A DNA stretch of 64,000 bases from JACVRW01 sp963835705. Its GTDB lineage: Bacteria; Actinomycetota; Thermoleophilia; Solirubrobacterales; Thermoleophilaceae. Both the position numbers and the translations under genes were made by a program. Of the stretch, positions 43,830 to 52,443 are shown piece by piece. The notes under the pieces were generated by a model, which was not told the DNA's origin, made no database searches, and saw only the letters and a list, made by a program, of their open reading frames with translations. The first letter of the stretch is position 1. The number at the start of each line of letters is the position of its first letter. The DNA is taken from NCBI GenBank assembly GCA_963835705.1, contig CAWIGR010000012.1, positions 1 through 64,000 of the forward strand, read 5' to 3'.

Positions 43830-44434
43830 TGGAGGCCGCCGCGCACGCCGTCCACGAGGAGCACCACGGCCCGCCGGCGGCAAACGTGTCCTCGCGGGTC
43901 GAGGCGCAGTTCCTCGGGATGCTGCTTTTCATCATCTCGGAGATCATGCTCTTCGGGGCGTTCTTCACCGCCTACTTCTTCATCCGGGTGGTGGGAGAGG
44001 CCGACTGGCCGGCCCGGGGAGAGGAGCTGCCCGTCGCGATCGCGGGGGTGAACACGGCGATCCTGCTGTCCTCGAGCTTCACGATGCACTGGACGCTCGA
44101 GGGCGTCCGCAACGAAAACCGGAACGCTCTCAAGGTGGGCATTCTGACCACGTTCCTGCTCGGCCTGACGTTCCTCACGATCCAGATCAACGAGTACGTC
44201 CACATCGGCTTCTCGCCGGCCGACAATGCGCAGGGCACCATCTTCTACGGTCTCACCGGCCTGCACGGAGCCCACGTTTTCATCGGCCTCACACTGCTGA
44301 CGATCGTGATGGTCCGCGCCTTCCGCGGCCACTTCACGGCCAAGGAGCACCGCGGCGTCGAGGTGCCGGGCATCTACTGGCACTTCGTGGACGTGATGTG
44401 GATCTTCGTGTACAGCACGCTGTACCTCCTCTAG
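43829..44434 (+). CDS. ctaE: Cytochrome c oxidase subunit III
   Basis: 201 residues with five helices, the short actinobacterial form lacking the first two helices of proteobacterial subunit III. Typical motifs: MLLFIISEIMLFGAFFTAYF, TIFYGLTGLHGAHVFIGLTL and GIYWHFVDVMWIFVYSTLYL. A His-rich N-terminus (HAVHEEHHGPP) is notable. It overlaps the USP-like gene and is followed by a micro membrane protein 4 bases later. Confidence 0.95.
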   Translation: MEAAAHAVHEEHHGPPAANVSSRVEAQFLGMLLFIISEIMLFGAFFTAYFFIRVVGEADWPARGEELPVAIAGVNTAILLSSSFTMHWTLEGVRNENRNALKVGILTTFLLGLTFLTIQINEYVHIGFSPADNAQGTIFYGLTGLHGAHVFIGLTLLTIVMVRAFRGHFTAKEHRGVEVPGIYWHFVDVMWIFVYSTLYLL

Positions 44435-44438
44435 GACG

Positions 44439-44549
44439 ATGCTGAACCCGCTCCGCAGCGAGCAGGAGGCCTTCCGCTTCCTGATCTACGTCGTGATCGC
44501 GGTGGCCGTCGCGCTCGCCATCGTGTTCCTGCTGCGGGCGATCCTTTGA
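44439..44549 (+). CDS. 36-residue single-helix membrane protein after ctaE
   Basis: MLNPLRSEQEAFRFLIYVVI followed by AVAVALAIVFLLRAIL, a short polar N-terminus and one helix. It begins 4 bases after ctaE, and its stop overlaps the start of the inositol-phosphatase-family gene. Location argues for a small accessory subunit of the oxidase. Confidence 0.65.
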   Translation: MLNPLRSEQEAFRFLIYVVIAVAVALAIVFLLRAIL

Positions 44550-45311
44550 ACGCCGACGTCGAGCTCGCCGAGCTCGCCGCCCGCACCGGAGGCGAGGTGC
44601 TGATGTCCTACTACGGCCGGGCGCCGGAGGGGCTCGGCTGGAAGTCGTCGGACACGGACCTGGTGTCGGACGCCGACCGCGAGGCGGAGCGAGCGATCCG
44701 CGAGCTGCTGGATCGCGAGCGGCCCGGCGACGGGCTGGTGGCCGAGGAGGGCTCGCGGACCAAGGCGGAGACCGGGCGCCGCTGGATCGTCGACCCGCTC
44801 GACGGCACGGTCAACTTCCTCTACGAGCTGCCCGCCTGGGCGGTGAGCGTGGCGCTCGAGGACGCCGACGGGCTCGCCGCCGGCGTGGTCCACGTCCCGG
44901 TGCTGGGCGAGACGTACTGCGCCGTGCGGGGAGGTGGCGCCTGGCTGGCCGAGAGCGGGCGACGCCTCGAGGTGAGCGGCCGCGACCGGCTGGAGCGCGC
45001 GATGGTGGCGACGGGCTTCTCGCTACGAGCCCGCCCGGCGGACGCAGCAGGCGGAGGTGGTGGCCCGGCTGCTCCCCCTCGCCCGCGACATCCGCCGCGC
45101 CGGCGCGGCCGCGCTCGACCTCGCGTGGGTGGCGGCGGGAAGGCTCGACGCCTTCTACGAGAGCGGCCTCAACCCCTGGGACTGGGCGGCCGGCCACCTG
45201 CTGGTGGAGGAGGCCGGCGGCGTGACCGGCTGGATCGAGGGCGAGCCGCCGGTGCTGCTGGCCGCCGCGACTCAGACGCTGCTCGACGAGCTGAGGCCGC
45301 TCGCGGGGTGA
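44546..45311 (+). pseudogene. Inositol monophosphatase family protein, single frameshift
   Basis: An FBPase/IMPase-fold phosphatase, possibly for inositol or histidinol phosphate. It begins with TTG at 44546 overlapping the micro gene stop. Metal and catalytic motifs: WKSSDTDLVSDADREAE, GLVAEEGS and WIVDPLDGTVNFLYELP. After MVATGFS one extra base at about 45,021-45,024 shifts the frame; the corrected reading is YEPARRTQQAEVVARLLPLA, then DIRRAGAAALDLAWVAAGR and FYESGLNPWDWAAGHLLVEE, the C-terminal signature with WD. Corrected length about 254 residues. Confidence 0.85.
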
Positions 45312-45335
45312 GAAGAGGCCGCTATGAGCTCCCGG

Positions 45336-46267
45336 TTACGGCCAGCCGGCGCCCGGGGCGGGGGCCTGGGCGGTCAGCAGCCGGCCGGTGCGTGGTCCTT
45401 CGGTCAGCCGGGCGATGTTGTCGGCGAAGCCGTCCGACATGCGCCAGTCCGCTGCCAGCATGAACAACGTCTTGCCGTCCTCGCCGCCGAGCATGCAAGC
45501 GAAGCAGGGTAGGTCGAGCTGCACGCGTTCGAGCACCTCCCCACCGTCGCGGACCCGGGCGACGAGGTTGTCGCCGAACTGCCCCACATCGGTCCAGATC
45601 GCACCCTCGGCGTCCATGCAGATCCCGTCGGGGCCAACGCCGTCGGCCCAGACCCGCCGGTTCGAGAGGCGGCCGTCGTCGGCGATGTCGAACGCCGTCA
45701 GCCGCCGGGCGAAGGACTCCGCGATGATCAGCGTCGAGTTGTCGGGCGTCACGACCATGCCGTTGGGGAATGCGATGCCGTCCGCCACCCGGCGCGCCGA
45801 TCCGTCCGGGGTGACCAGAGCGATGATCCCGGGGCGATCCCCTCACCGGGCTCGAAGTCGGTGCCGCCGTTGACGTAGATGTTGCCGCGGCCGTCCACGA
45901 CAATCTCATTGAAATGATCGACGCCCACACCGCTCAGCTCGGCGTGCGGCACCATCGAACCGTCGGGCTCGACGCGCCTGAGCCCTTCGCCGGTCACCAG
46001 CAGGCGACCGTCGGGCAGCCAGTCGATCGACCAGCCGAGACCCGGCGGGCCCGTTGCCGCCACCTCGGCCTTCCCCTCGGGATCGACCGCGACGATCTCC
46101 TCCGCGCCCCAGTTGGCAAACCACAAACGCCCGTCATGCCAACGAGGCGACTCGCCGATCACGAGCCCGGTTAGGAGAGGCTTCGCCTCGAGCGGAGATG
46201 GGTTATGGGAAGACGTCGCGGTCTCCTCGTCAGATCCGCGGGGCCGGCGGCCCGCTCCTCCCCACAT
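45336..46267 (-). pseudogene. SMP-30/gluconolactonase/LRE family protein, single frameshift
   Basis: A six-bladed beta-propeller lactonase-like protein. From about 46,190: LTGLVIGESPRWHDGRLWFA, NWGAEEIVAVDPEGKAEV and GVDHFNEIVVDGRGNIYVNG carry the metal-site Glu and Asn/Asp. Near 45,827-45,834 a base is missing; after it comes VADGIAFPNGMVVTPDNSTL, then VWADGVGPDGICMDAEGAIW and LEGP-type blade ends. The start is uncertain: ATG at 46267 is the nearest with enough sequence. Divergent from a FAD monooxygenase. Composition is less GC-rich than neighbours. Substrate unknown. Confidence 0.8.
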
Positions 46268-46403
46268 CCAATTTATACCGCACAGAAGGCTCTCATGAGG
46301 CCTTGAGACTTGCCGCATAATCGCCCGCCGCAAGCCAGAACCTACGGAAATGGAGCAGCGAAATGCGGGCGAGTTTCTCGACGTATCCGACAGGAGGGCG
46401 GCT
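46268..46403. promoter_or_regulatory. Divergent promoter region of the SMP-30 / monooxygenase pair
   Basis: 136 bases, A/T-rich for this genome (CCAATTTATACCG), between two divergent starts. CTCATGAG at 46,292-46,299 is a perfect 8-bp palindrome within arms AAGGC/GCCTT. AGGAGGG lies about 6 bases before the monooxygenase ATG at 46404. No regulator gene is adjacent. Confidence 0.4.
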
Positions 46404-47874
46404 ATGACCGAGCACGCGGTGGTGATCGCCGGAGGAGGGCCGGCGGGGATGATGCTGGCGGCTGAGCTGGCGTTGGCGAAGGTCGACGTCGCGGTCATGG
46501 AGCGGCGTGCCGATCACGTGCTCGTCGACTCACGGGCCGGCGGTTTCAACTCACGGACGATCGAGGTGCTGGACCAGCGTGGGGTCGCTGACCGGTTCCT
46601 CGCGGAGGGTCAGGTGGCTCAGGTCGCGATGTTCGCCGCGACGACGTTGGACACGAGCGACTTCCCGACGCGTCATCCGTACTGGCTCGCGATCTTTCAG
46701 AACAAGATCGAGCGGATCATGGCCGCCTGGATCGCCGACCTGCCGGTGCGGATCCATTACGGGCGTGAGGTGACGGGCTTCGCGCAGGACGAGACCGGCG
46801 TCGACGTCGAGCTGTCCGACGGCCCTTCGTTGCGGGCGCGGTATCTCGTCGGGTGCGACGGAGGACGCAGCCTTATCCGTAGGGCAGCCGGCATCGAGTT
46901 CGCGGGGTTGGATGCCACGAAGAGCAACCTGATCGCCGAGGTCGAGATGACCGAGGAACCGCCGAGCGGCGCCCGCCACGACACGATCGGCGTCCACGGT
47001 ATGGAGTAGCCGGCTGGAGGACGGGGAGACGGTGCGGGTCGTCGTGACCGAGCGCGAGCTCGGCCCCAGCAGCGAGCCCACCCTGAGTGATCTCAGCGAG
47101 GCGCTGATCACGGTGTACGGCACCGACTTCGGGATCCACAGCCCGACGTGGATCTCCAGGTTCACCGACATGACCCGTCAGGCGGCCGCCTACCGTGCGG
47201 GACGTGTGTTGCTGGCCGGCGACGCGGCCCACGTGCATTACCCGGCGGGCGGACAGGGCCTCAGCCTCGGCGTGCAGGACGCGGTGAACCTCGGGTGGAA
47301 GCTGGCTCAGGTGGTCAAGGGGACATCCCCGGAAAGCCTGCTCGACACCTACCACGCCGAGCGCCACCCGGTCGGCGCACTGGTGTTGCGGCACACGCTG
47401 GCTCAGGGGACGCTCCAGCGGCGGGACGAGCGCATGCAAGCCGTGGTCGATGTCGTGTCGGAGTTGGTGACCATGGACGAGCCTCGCAAGCGGATCGCCG
47501 GGTTCATGTCAGGGCTGGACATCCACTACGACCTCGGCGAGGGACATCCGCTGCTCGGACGCCGCATGCCCGATCTCGACCTCGTGACCGCCGAGGGCAC
47601 GGTGCGAGTGTTCGAGCTGCTGCACGACGCCCAGCCGCTGCTGCTCAACCTCGGTGAGCCCGGCGGATTCGACCTCACGCCATGGGCGGACCGGGTCCAA
47701 CTGATCGACGCTGACTACGCCGGCCCGTGGGAGCTCCCGGTACTGGGCGCGGTCACCGCTCCCACCGCAGTGCTGATCCGGCCCGACGGATACGTCGCCT
47801 GGGTCGGAGAGGACACCCACGGGGGGCTTCGAGAAGCGATGACCACCTGGTTCGGACCGCCCACTGCGGCATAG
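46404..47874 (+). pseudogene. FAD-dependent aromatic monooxygenase (PheA/TfdB type), single frameshift
   Basis: Hydroxylates aromatic substrates using FAD and NAD(P)H. AVVIAGGGPAGMMLAAELAL is the GxGxxG dinucleotide fold; YLVGCDGGRSLIRRAAGIEF is the DG motif; VLLAGDAAHVHYPAGGQGLS is the GD FAD ribose motif. Between HDTIGVHGMEY and RLEDGETVRVV a one-base change near 47,005 causes an early TAG. The C-terminal thioredoxin-like domain ends YVAWVGEDTHGGLREAMTTW. Corrected length about 489 residues. It forms a divergent pair with the SMP-30-like gene; substrate not known. Confidence 0.85.
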
Positions 47875-47908
47875 CCACCAGCTTCCAGGATCAATCTGTG
47901 AGGAGCTC

Positions 47909-48598
47909 TTAGCCGCCCTCGAGCAGGTACTCGGTCAGCGTCTGCAGCTGCTCGTCGTTCAGGCGGCCCTCGTAGGACGGCATCACGCCGCCCTGGAAGC
48001 CCTCCGCGACCACGGCGTCGGGATCGATCAGCGACTCGCGCACGTAGTCCTCGGGCGAGCCCTCCTGCTCGCCGGCCGCCTGGGCCAGCTCGTCGAGGTT
48101 CGGGCCTATGTTCCCTGACGCGTTCGCCTTGCCGAGGGTGTGGCACGCCCCGCAGCCGGCCGCCGTGAAGATCTGCTCGCCGGTGGTCGCGCCCGCCAGG
48201 CCCGCCTGCGCGAGGGCCCCTTGGTCCTCGCCCGTCTTGGCCGCCGCGAAGCCGACGTAGGCGGCCACGTCGCGGGCGTCGTCGCCAGTGACGAGCTCGG
48301 CCGGCATCGCGCTGTTCTTGCGGGGGTTGAGGATCTGCTTGTGCACGACCCCCTCGACGGTCTCGCGGTCCATCCCGTCGGCGAGCGCGGAGCGGAAGGC
48401 CGCGTCGAGGTCGGGGCCGGTCCTGCCCTGCGTTCCGGCCCGGCCGAGGATGTGGCACGACCCGCAGCGCTCGGTGAACAGCGCCTTGCCGTTCGAGAGG
48501 TCGGCCTCGTCGCGACCGCAGGCCGCCAGCGACAGCACGGCGGCTGTCACCACCATCGCTGCCAGCAGCCACCTTGCCGTGTTCCGGGCGAGGCTCAC
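47909..48598 (-). CDS. Diheme cytochrome c lipoprotein
   Basis: 229 residues from GTG at 48598. N-terminal signal (WLLAAMVVTAAVLSLAAC) ends with lipobox LAAC. Two cytochrome c domains follow: heme 1 in LFTERCGSCHILGRAGTQ, heme 2 in IFTAAGCGACHTLGKANA; Met ligands are likely in AMPAEL and GVMPSY. It is probably an outer-face electron donor to the aa3 oxidase, whose subunit II has no heme domain. The start overlaps the glycosyltransferase stop (GTGA), unusual company. Confidence 0.9.
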   Translation of the reverse strand: MSLARNTARWLLAAMVVTAAVLSLAACGRDEADLSNGKALFTERCGSCHILGRAGTQGRTGPDLDAAFRSALADGMDRETVEGVVHKQILNPRKNSAMPAELVTGDDARDVAAYVGFAAAKTGEDQGALAQAGLAGATTGEQIFTAAGCGACHTLGKANASGNIGPNLDELAQAAGEQEGSPEDYVRESLIDPDAVVAEGFQGGVMPSYEGRLNDEQLQTLTEYLLEGG

Positions 48599-50025
48599 GG
48601 GGGCGGAACACTATCCGCTTGCGCGGCCGCGATCACGCCCTCCGCGACGCTCTCCCAGGAGTATCGGCGCGCCGCCTCCGCCGCCAGCGCGCTCCTGGCG
48701 CGCTCCCGCTCGGCGGGGTCCAGGGTGAGCCAGGCGACCAGCTTCTCGGCGATCTCCTCCACCGCCCGAGGGCCCACCTCGAACGAGAGCAGCGGGCGCA
48801 GCTCCTCGGGCAACGCGGGAGCGAGCGTCGCGGTCACCTCGGCCATCCCGGAGTGGCCGGCGGACAGCGGCAGCACCCCGCACGCCGCCGCCTCGGCGGC
48901 CACCATCCCGAACGCCTCGGGGAAGGTGCTCGGCATCACCTGGGCCTCGCAGGCGGGCAGCAGGTCGGGCAGGTCGTCGTGCTCCAGCCGGCCCGTGAAG
49001 TGGATCCGCCCCGCGGCCTCCGGAGCCGCGGCCAGCCACTCCTCGCCCGCGCGGTCGAGGAAGGAGCGCAGGTGCTTCAGCTCGCCGGGCGGCCCGCCCT
49101 CGAGCTCGCGCCCGCGCGCCGCGATGTCGTGCAGGTCCTCGAGGTCGCGCCGCCGCAGGGCCTCCACGAAGCGGTCGAGCGCCTCGCGGTAGGTGCCGAA
49201 CCCCACGACCACGAGGCGCGCGTCCGGCACGCGAGCCACCACCAGCGGCCAGGCGGCCGCCAGCAGGTCGACCCCCTTCGACACGATCAGCTTGCCGACG
49301 AAGCTCACGATCCGGTCGCGGTCCGGGTCGATCATGCGCAGCGCGGCCGCGGCGCCCTTGTCGCCGCCCCAGGCGGCCGCTTCGCCCGACTCCAGGCGGT
49401 CGGCGAGGCCGTCGAGGTCGGCCGTGCCGGGGCGGAAGGCGTGCACGTCCACGCCCGGCGGGCCCAACCGGGTCCGGTCGGCCAGCGAGGGCTCGTCCTC
49501 CAGGACCTCCCAGAGGCTCTCGGCCGTGTGCCGCGACCCCACCAGGACCGACGCCGCGGCGCGCACCCCCTCGAGCGCGTACGGCAGGAAGCGCTCGCGG
49601 TTCGGGCGGACGGTGTACTCGAGCGCGCTCCCGTGCACCTTCATCGCGAACGGGGTGGCGTCCCCGAGCGCGCGCGCGAGGATCGCCGGGTTCATCACGA
49701 GGTGGTTCGCGAGGGCGACGTCGCACGCGGGAGCGGCACGGACGGCGGCCACATTGGCGTCGATGTAGTGGTCGAGCTCGGCGTCGGTCAGCTCCGGGTA
49801 CGGCTTGGCGTCGAAGGCCTCGTAGCGGTCGGCCACGTAGACCGGCAGCACCCGGCCGATGTCCGGGTTGTGGATCGTCACCCCCTCCGGAGCGTCCCAG
49901 TCGCGGTCCTGGCAGAGCAGGTGCACCTCGTGCCCGAGCCGTGCCAGCGCGCGCGCCAGGCTCGCGTTGTAGATGTTGCTGCCCGTTCCGCGCAGCAGGT
50001 ATCCGTGTGCAATGAGGATCCGCAC
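48595..50025 (-). CDS. Glycosyltransferase family 4 protein
   Basis: 476 residues from GTG at 50025. GT-B fold: the N-terminal motif RILIAHGYLLRGTGSNIYNA, then ALAILA-type acceptor domain with VGSRHTAESLWEVLEDEPSL. The donor domain has RIVSFVGKLIVSKGVDLLAA (VGxLxxxKG), RLVVVGFGTYR and the E-x7-E region PSTFPEAFGMVAAEAAACGV. It transfers a sugar from an activated nucleotide; acceptor unknown. Divergent from a small zinc-ribbon gene with 22 bases between starts; overlaps the diheme cytochrome gene. Confidence 0.88.
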   Translation of the reverse strand: MRILIAHGYLLRGTGSNIYNASLARALARLGHEVHLLCQDRDWDAPEGVTIHNPDIGRVLPVYVADRYEAFDAKPYPELTDAELDHYIDANVAAVRAAPACDVALANHLVMNPAILARALGDATPFAMKVHGSALEYTVRPNRERFLPYALEGVRAAASVLVGSRHTAESLWEVLEDEPSLADRTRLGPPGVDVHAFRPGTADLDGLADRLESGEAAAWGGDKGAAAALRMIDPDRDRIVSFVGKLIVSKGVDLLAAAWPLVVARVPDARLVVVGFGTYREALDRFVEALRRRDLEDLHDIAARGRELEGGPPGELKHLRSFLDRAGEEWLAAAPEAAGRIHFTGRLEHDDLPDLLPACEAQVMPSTFPEAFGMVAAEAAACGVLPLSAGHSGMAEVTATLAPALPEELRPLLSFEVGPRAVEEIAEKLVAWLTLDPAERERARSALAAEAARRYSWESVAEGVIAAAQADSVPPP

Positions 50026-50047
50026 GTCCGGCTATTCTTCCGCGCCC

Positions 50048-50317
50048 ATGCCCGCCCGCCAGAAGTATCGCCTGCGCGCCCGCTCGGACCGCGAGATCAT
50101 CCGCGAGGCCGAGCCGGGCAAGCGCTACGTCGACCGGGAATCGGGCGAGGAGCTGCGCGTGGTGGGCGCCGTGCTGCCGCTGGCGCCGTCGCCGAGCGAC
50201 CTGCCCTACTCCGTCGAGAACCTGAGGCTCTGCGGATGTTCCCTCGAGCAGCTCGTCCAGAAGGACCTGAACGACTGCCCGCACTGCGGCCGGCGGCTAC
50301 CGGCCGTCGAGCGCTGA
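50048..50317 (+). CDS. Small zinc-ribbon protein
   Basis: 89 residues. The N-terminus is basic (ARQKYRLRARSDREIIREAE). A C-terminal pair CGCSLEQLVQKDLNDCPHCG gives two Cys pairs for a zinc ribbon. The frame is open upstream to 49,973, but the ATG at 50048 is the best start. Divergent from the glycosyltransferase gene. No specific function known. Confidence 0.55.
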   Translation: MPARQKYRLRARSDREIIREAEPGKRYVDRESGEELRVVGAVLPLAPSPSDLPYSVENLRLCGCSLEQLVQKDLNDCPHCGRRLPAVER

Positions 50318-50688
50318 TCGCGCGCCTCGCCGCGCTCCTCCTGGTCGCGCTGGCGGCGGGGGTCGCGCCGGGCTGCGGCGGCGACGACGAGCCCGCCGCG
50401 CAGGCCCCGTCCACGCTCCCCGAGCTCACGGTCCCGCAGACCGACGAGGCGCAGCCGCCACCCGACCCCGAGACCGAGACGCTCGCCCCGGCGCCCCCGG
50501 AGCCGGCGCCGGAGCCCGCGCCCACGCCCGAGCCCGAGCCCGTCCCGCCGAGCACGGACGGCGGCACCCCAGCCCCCGCGCCGGAACCGCCCCCGGACAC
50601 CCCGGAGAACGACACCCCGCCGCCGGCGGACAGCCCCGCGGAGCGCTTCGAGGACTTCTGCAACGAGAATCCTGGGGCCTGCGGCTAG
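50236..50688 (+). CDS. Proline-rich lipoprotein
   Basis: A lipoprotein signal (ARLAALLLVALAAGVAPGC) precedes a Pro/Glu/Thr-rich tail with repeated PAPEPAPTPEPEP-like units and a short end AERFEDFCNENPGACG with two Cys. The only in-frame ATG is at 50236, inside the previous gene, which adds a long Arg-rich leader; a CTG at 50314, overlapping the previous stop, would start directly at the signal. The start is therefore unresolved. No enzymatic domain; wall-spanning or surface-exposed function is inferred. Confidence 0.6.
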   Translation: MFPRAARPEGPERLPALRPAATGRRALIARLAALLLVALAAGVAPGCGGDDEPAAQAPSTLPELTVPQTDEAQPPPDPETETLAPAPPEPAPEPAPTPEPEPVPPSTDGGTPAPAPEPPPDTPENDTPPPADSPAERFEDFCNENPGACG

Positions 50689-50702
50689 GCGATAGGCGGG
50701 CA

Positions 50703-50740
50703 GCCAGGAATCAGCGGGGGTCCCGGGCGTGAGCCCCGGA
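50703..50740. repeat. Dispersed palindromic element, copy 2
   Basis: GCCAGGAATCAGCGGGGGTC, then CCGGGCGTGAGCCCCGGA. Bases 50,721-50,740 form a stem TCC-C-GGGC / GCCC-C-GGA with loop GTGA and one C-C mismatch. It lies in the gap after the proline-rich lipoprotein gene and enters the 3' end of the opposite gene. It may act as a bidirectional terminator. Confidence 0.55.
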
Positions 50741-51091
50741 TGCTCTCAGGCGATGGGTCGGCACCGGCGATCTCGGCCTGCGCACGCGTGACGGCAGCGG
50801 TGTCGTGATCGGCGGCTCCGCCCCGCGCCTGCGGGCCGGATGGGCGGGGCGGTCATGGGACCGGTCGCGGCCGCGGCCGAGCCCCCAGCGTCCGAGCGGG
50901 AGCCGGATGCCGTCGCCGCCGGGGCCGTCCTTGCCCGGACCGGGATCTGGGCCCTCGCCCCCGCCCCCGTCGTCGCCCTTCGAGTCGTCGTCGTCCTCGC
51001 GCAGCCTGAAGAACCAGATCAGCCACACGATCAGCAAGCCGACGTCGAAGACCCGGAAGCCGACCATGAAAATCCACCCCTCGGTGGTCAC
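50711..51091 (-). CDS. Hypothetical membrane protein with acidic/glycine-rich segment
   Basis: 126 residues from GTG at 51091: TTEGWIFMVGFRVFDVGLLI, then VWLIWFFRLREDDDDSKGDD. One N-terminal helix is followed by a run of Asp and Gly and a basic C-terminal tail. Its 3' end coincides with the palindromic repeat, so the true stop may be unreliable. No family recognised. Confidence 0.45.
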   Translation of the reverse strand: MTTEGWIFMVGFRVFDVGLLIVWLIWFFRLREDDDDSKGDDGGGGEGPDPGPGKDGPGGDGIRLPLGRWGLGRGRDRSHDRPAHPARRRGAEPPITTPLPSRVRRPRSPVPTHRLRASGAHARDPR

Positions 51092-51139
51092 GAAGTCGAT
51101 GCTAGCGCGGTCGGGAGGCCCCGGGAAGTGCCAGCGGCG

Positions 51140-51835
51140 CTACGGGGTGCCGGTGTCGCTGGTCGGCTTGGGGTCCGGCACGTAGGTGGCGGTGTAGAGC
51201 AGGCGCGCCCCGCCGTACGTGCAGCCGAACACATTGACCGAGCGAAGCTCCCCGAGGGCGAACTGCCGCAGGCTCCGCGGCGGGTCGCAGCTGTTCTTCG
51301 CCCGCGAGGAGCGCCACCAGTCGCCCTTGGTCAGGTTGTTGGCGAAGATCGGCGCCCAGGTGGGCACGGTGATGGCGATCCAGTTCGTCTTCCGCACGCG
51401 CAGCGGCTCGGGCAGCACGAAGGTCGGGCTGGATCCGAAGTAGTCGTCGACGTCGAACAGCTCGGTCTGGCTCAACAGCCTGTAGTTCAGGCGGGTCTTG
51501 CGAGTGTCGCCGCGGCGCAGCACCGACAGCCGCACCTGGGCGGGCGAGCCGAAGTTGTCGTTGAAGAAGTCGACCTGCTCGGCGGTGGGCTGGGCGAGAC
51601 TGAGCGTGAACGCGACGATGTACCCGTCCCGGCGGATGTAGTACGGGTTCTTGGGCCCGCCCGCTGAGCGTCCCTGGAGTGCGGTGACACGCACGGCGGC
51701 CTCGCACGGGTCGGCGGGACAGCTCGGGTTGGCCGCGTCAGCCACCGAGCCGAGCTCGACGATGCGCGCGGACGCCGGCGCCGGCAGCGCGAGCGCGGCG
51801 GCCAAGACGGTTATCACCAGGAGAAGTGGCTTCAT
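51140..51835 (-). CDS. Secreted protein of unknown function
   Basis: 231 residues with a clear signal peptide (KPLLLVITVLAAALALPAPASA). The mature protein is beta-rich and contains four Cys (NPSCPADPCEAAVRV, AKNSCDPPRS, NVFGCTYGG), likely disulphide-bonded. Also WIAITVPTWAPIFANN and ARLLYTATYVPDP. The pattern recurs in my memory of Thermoleophilia secreted proteins, but there is no named domain. No partner gene nearby. Confidence 0.65.
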   Translation of the reverse strand: MKPLLLVITVLAAALALPAPASARIVELGSVADAANPSCPADPCEAAVRVTALQGRSAGGPKNPYYIRRDGYIVAFTLSLAQPTAEQVDFFNDNFGSPAQVRLSVLRRGDTRKTRLNYRLLSQTELFDVDDYFGSSPTFVLPEPLRVRKTNWIAITVPTWAPIFANNLTKGDWWRSSRAKNSCDPPRSLRQFALGELRSVNVFGCTYGGARLLYTATYVPDPKPTSDTGTP

Positions 51836-51881
51836 GGCCGGGGTTCCAACACTCGGCTAGCGGGCGAGTTGCGCCGTTCGC

Positions 51882-52100
51882 TCACTTGTAGCGGTAGGTG
51901 ATCCGTCCCCTGTCGAGGTCGTACGGCGACAGCTCGATCTTGACCCGGTCACCCGGCAAGATGCGGATGTAGTGGCGCCGCATCTTGCCGGAGATGTGTC
52001 CGAGGACCTCGTGCCCGTTGTCGAGCTGGACCTTGAACATCGTGTTCGGGAGGGCCTCGACGATCTCGCCCTCCATCTCGATCTTCTCTTCCTTGGGCAC
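51882..52100 (-). CDS. infA: Translation initiation factor IF-1
   Basis: 72 residues from GTG at 52100, the full length of IF-1. OB-fold motifs: KIEMEGEIVEALPNTMFKVQ, then HEVLGHISGKMRRHYIRILP and GDRVKIELSPYDLDRGRITY. IF-1 binds the ribosomal A site during initiation. In most actinobacteria infA is followed by rpmJ-rpsM; here it stands 14 bases after a cold-shock gene with no ribosomal protein gene around it. Confidence 0.96.
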   Translation of the reverse strand: MPKEEKIEMEGEIVEALPNTMFKVQLDNGHEVLGHISGKMRRHYIRILPGDRVKIELSPYDLDRGRITYRYK

Positions 52101-52114
52101 GAGCGGCGGACGCC

Positions 52115-52318
52115 TCAGATGAGGCGTACGTTCACCGCCTTGGGGCCCTTGTCGCCCGACTCCTCCTCGTACTCCACCTTCGAGTTCTCCGCCAGGGACT
52201 TGAAGCCCTGCCCGTCGATGCCGCTGTAGTGGACGAACAGGTCTCGCTCTCCATCATCGGGAGTGATGAAGCCGAAGCCCTTCTCGTCGTTGAACCACTT
52301 CACGGTTCCCGTAGGCAC
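52115..52318 (-). CDS. Cold-shock domain protein (CspA family)
   Basis: 67 residues from GTG at 52318. RNP1 motif KGFGFITPDD and RNP2-like DLFVHYSGI identify the cold-shock OB-fold; TGTVKWFNDEKG is the family opening. Single-stranded nucleic acid chaperone. It precedes infA by 14 bases, so the two OB-fold proteins are probably co-transcribed. A paralogue is at 61,858. The 125 bases upstream may be a leader region but no structure was identified. Confidence 0.93.
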   Translation of the reverse strand: MPTGTVKWFNDEKGFGFITPDDGERDLFVHYSGIDGQGFKSLAENSKVEYEEESGDKGPKAVNVRLI

Positions 52319-52443
52319 GTTGATGCCCCTTCCTGCGTGTGCCCGGTCCTGCGAGTCCCGATGCACCTGCAATCTGCTGACTACGCCGGCCTCCGCCGGC
52401 CCAACAGGAGCGCACGCTACCAAGAGCGGAGGGCGGAGGGAGG

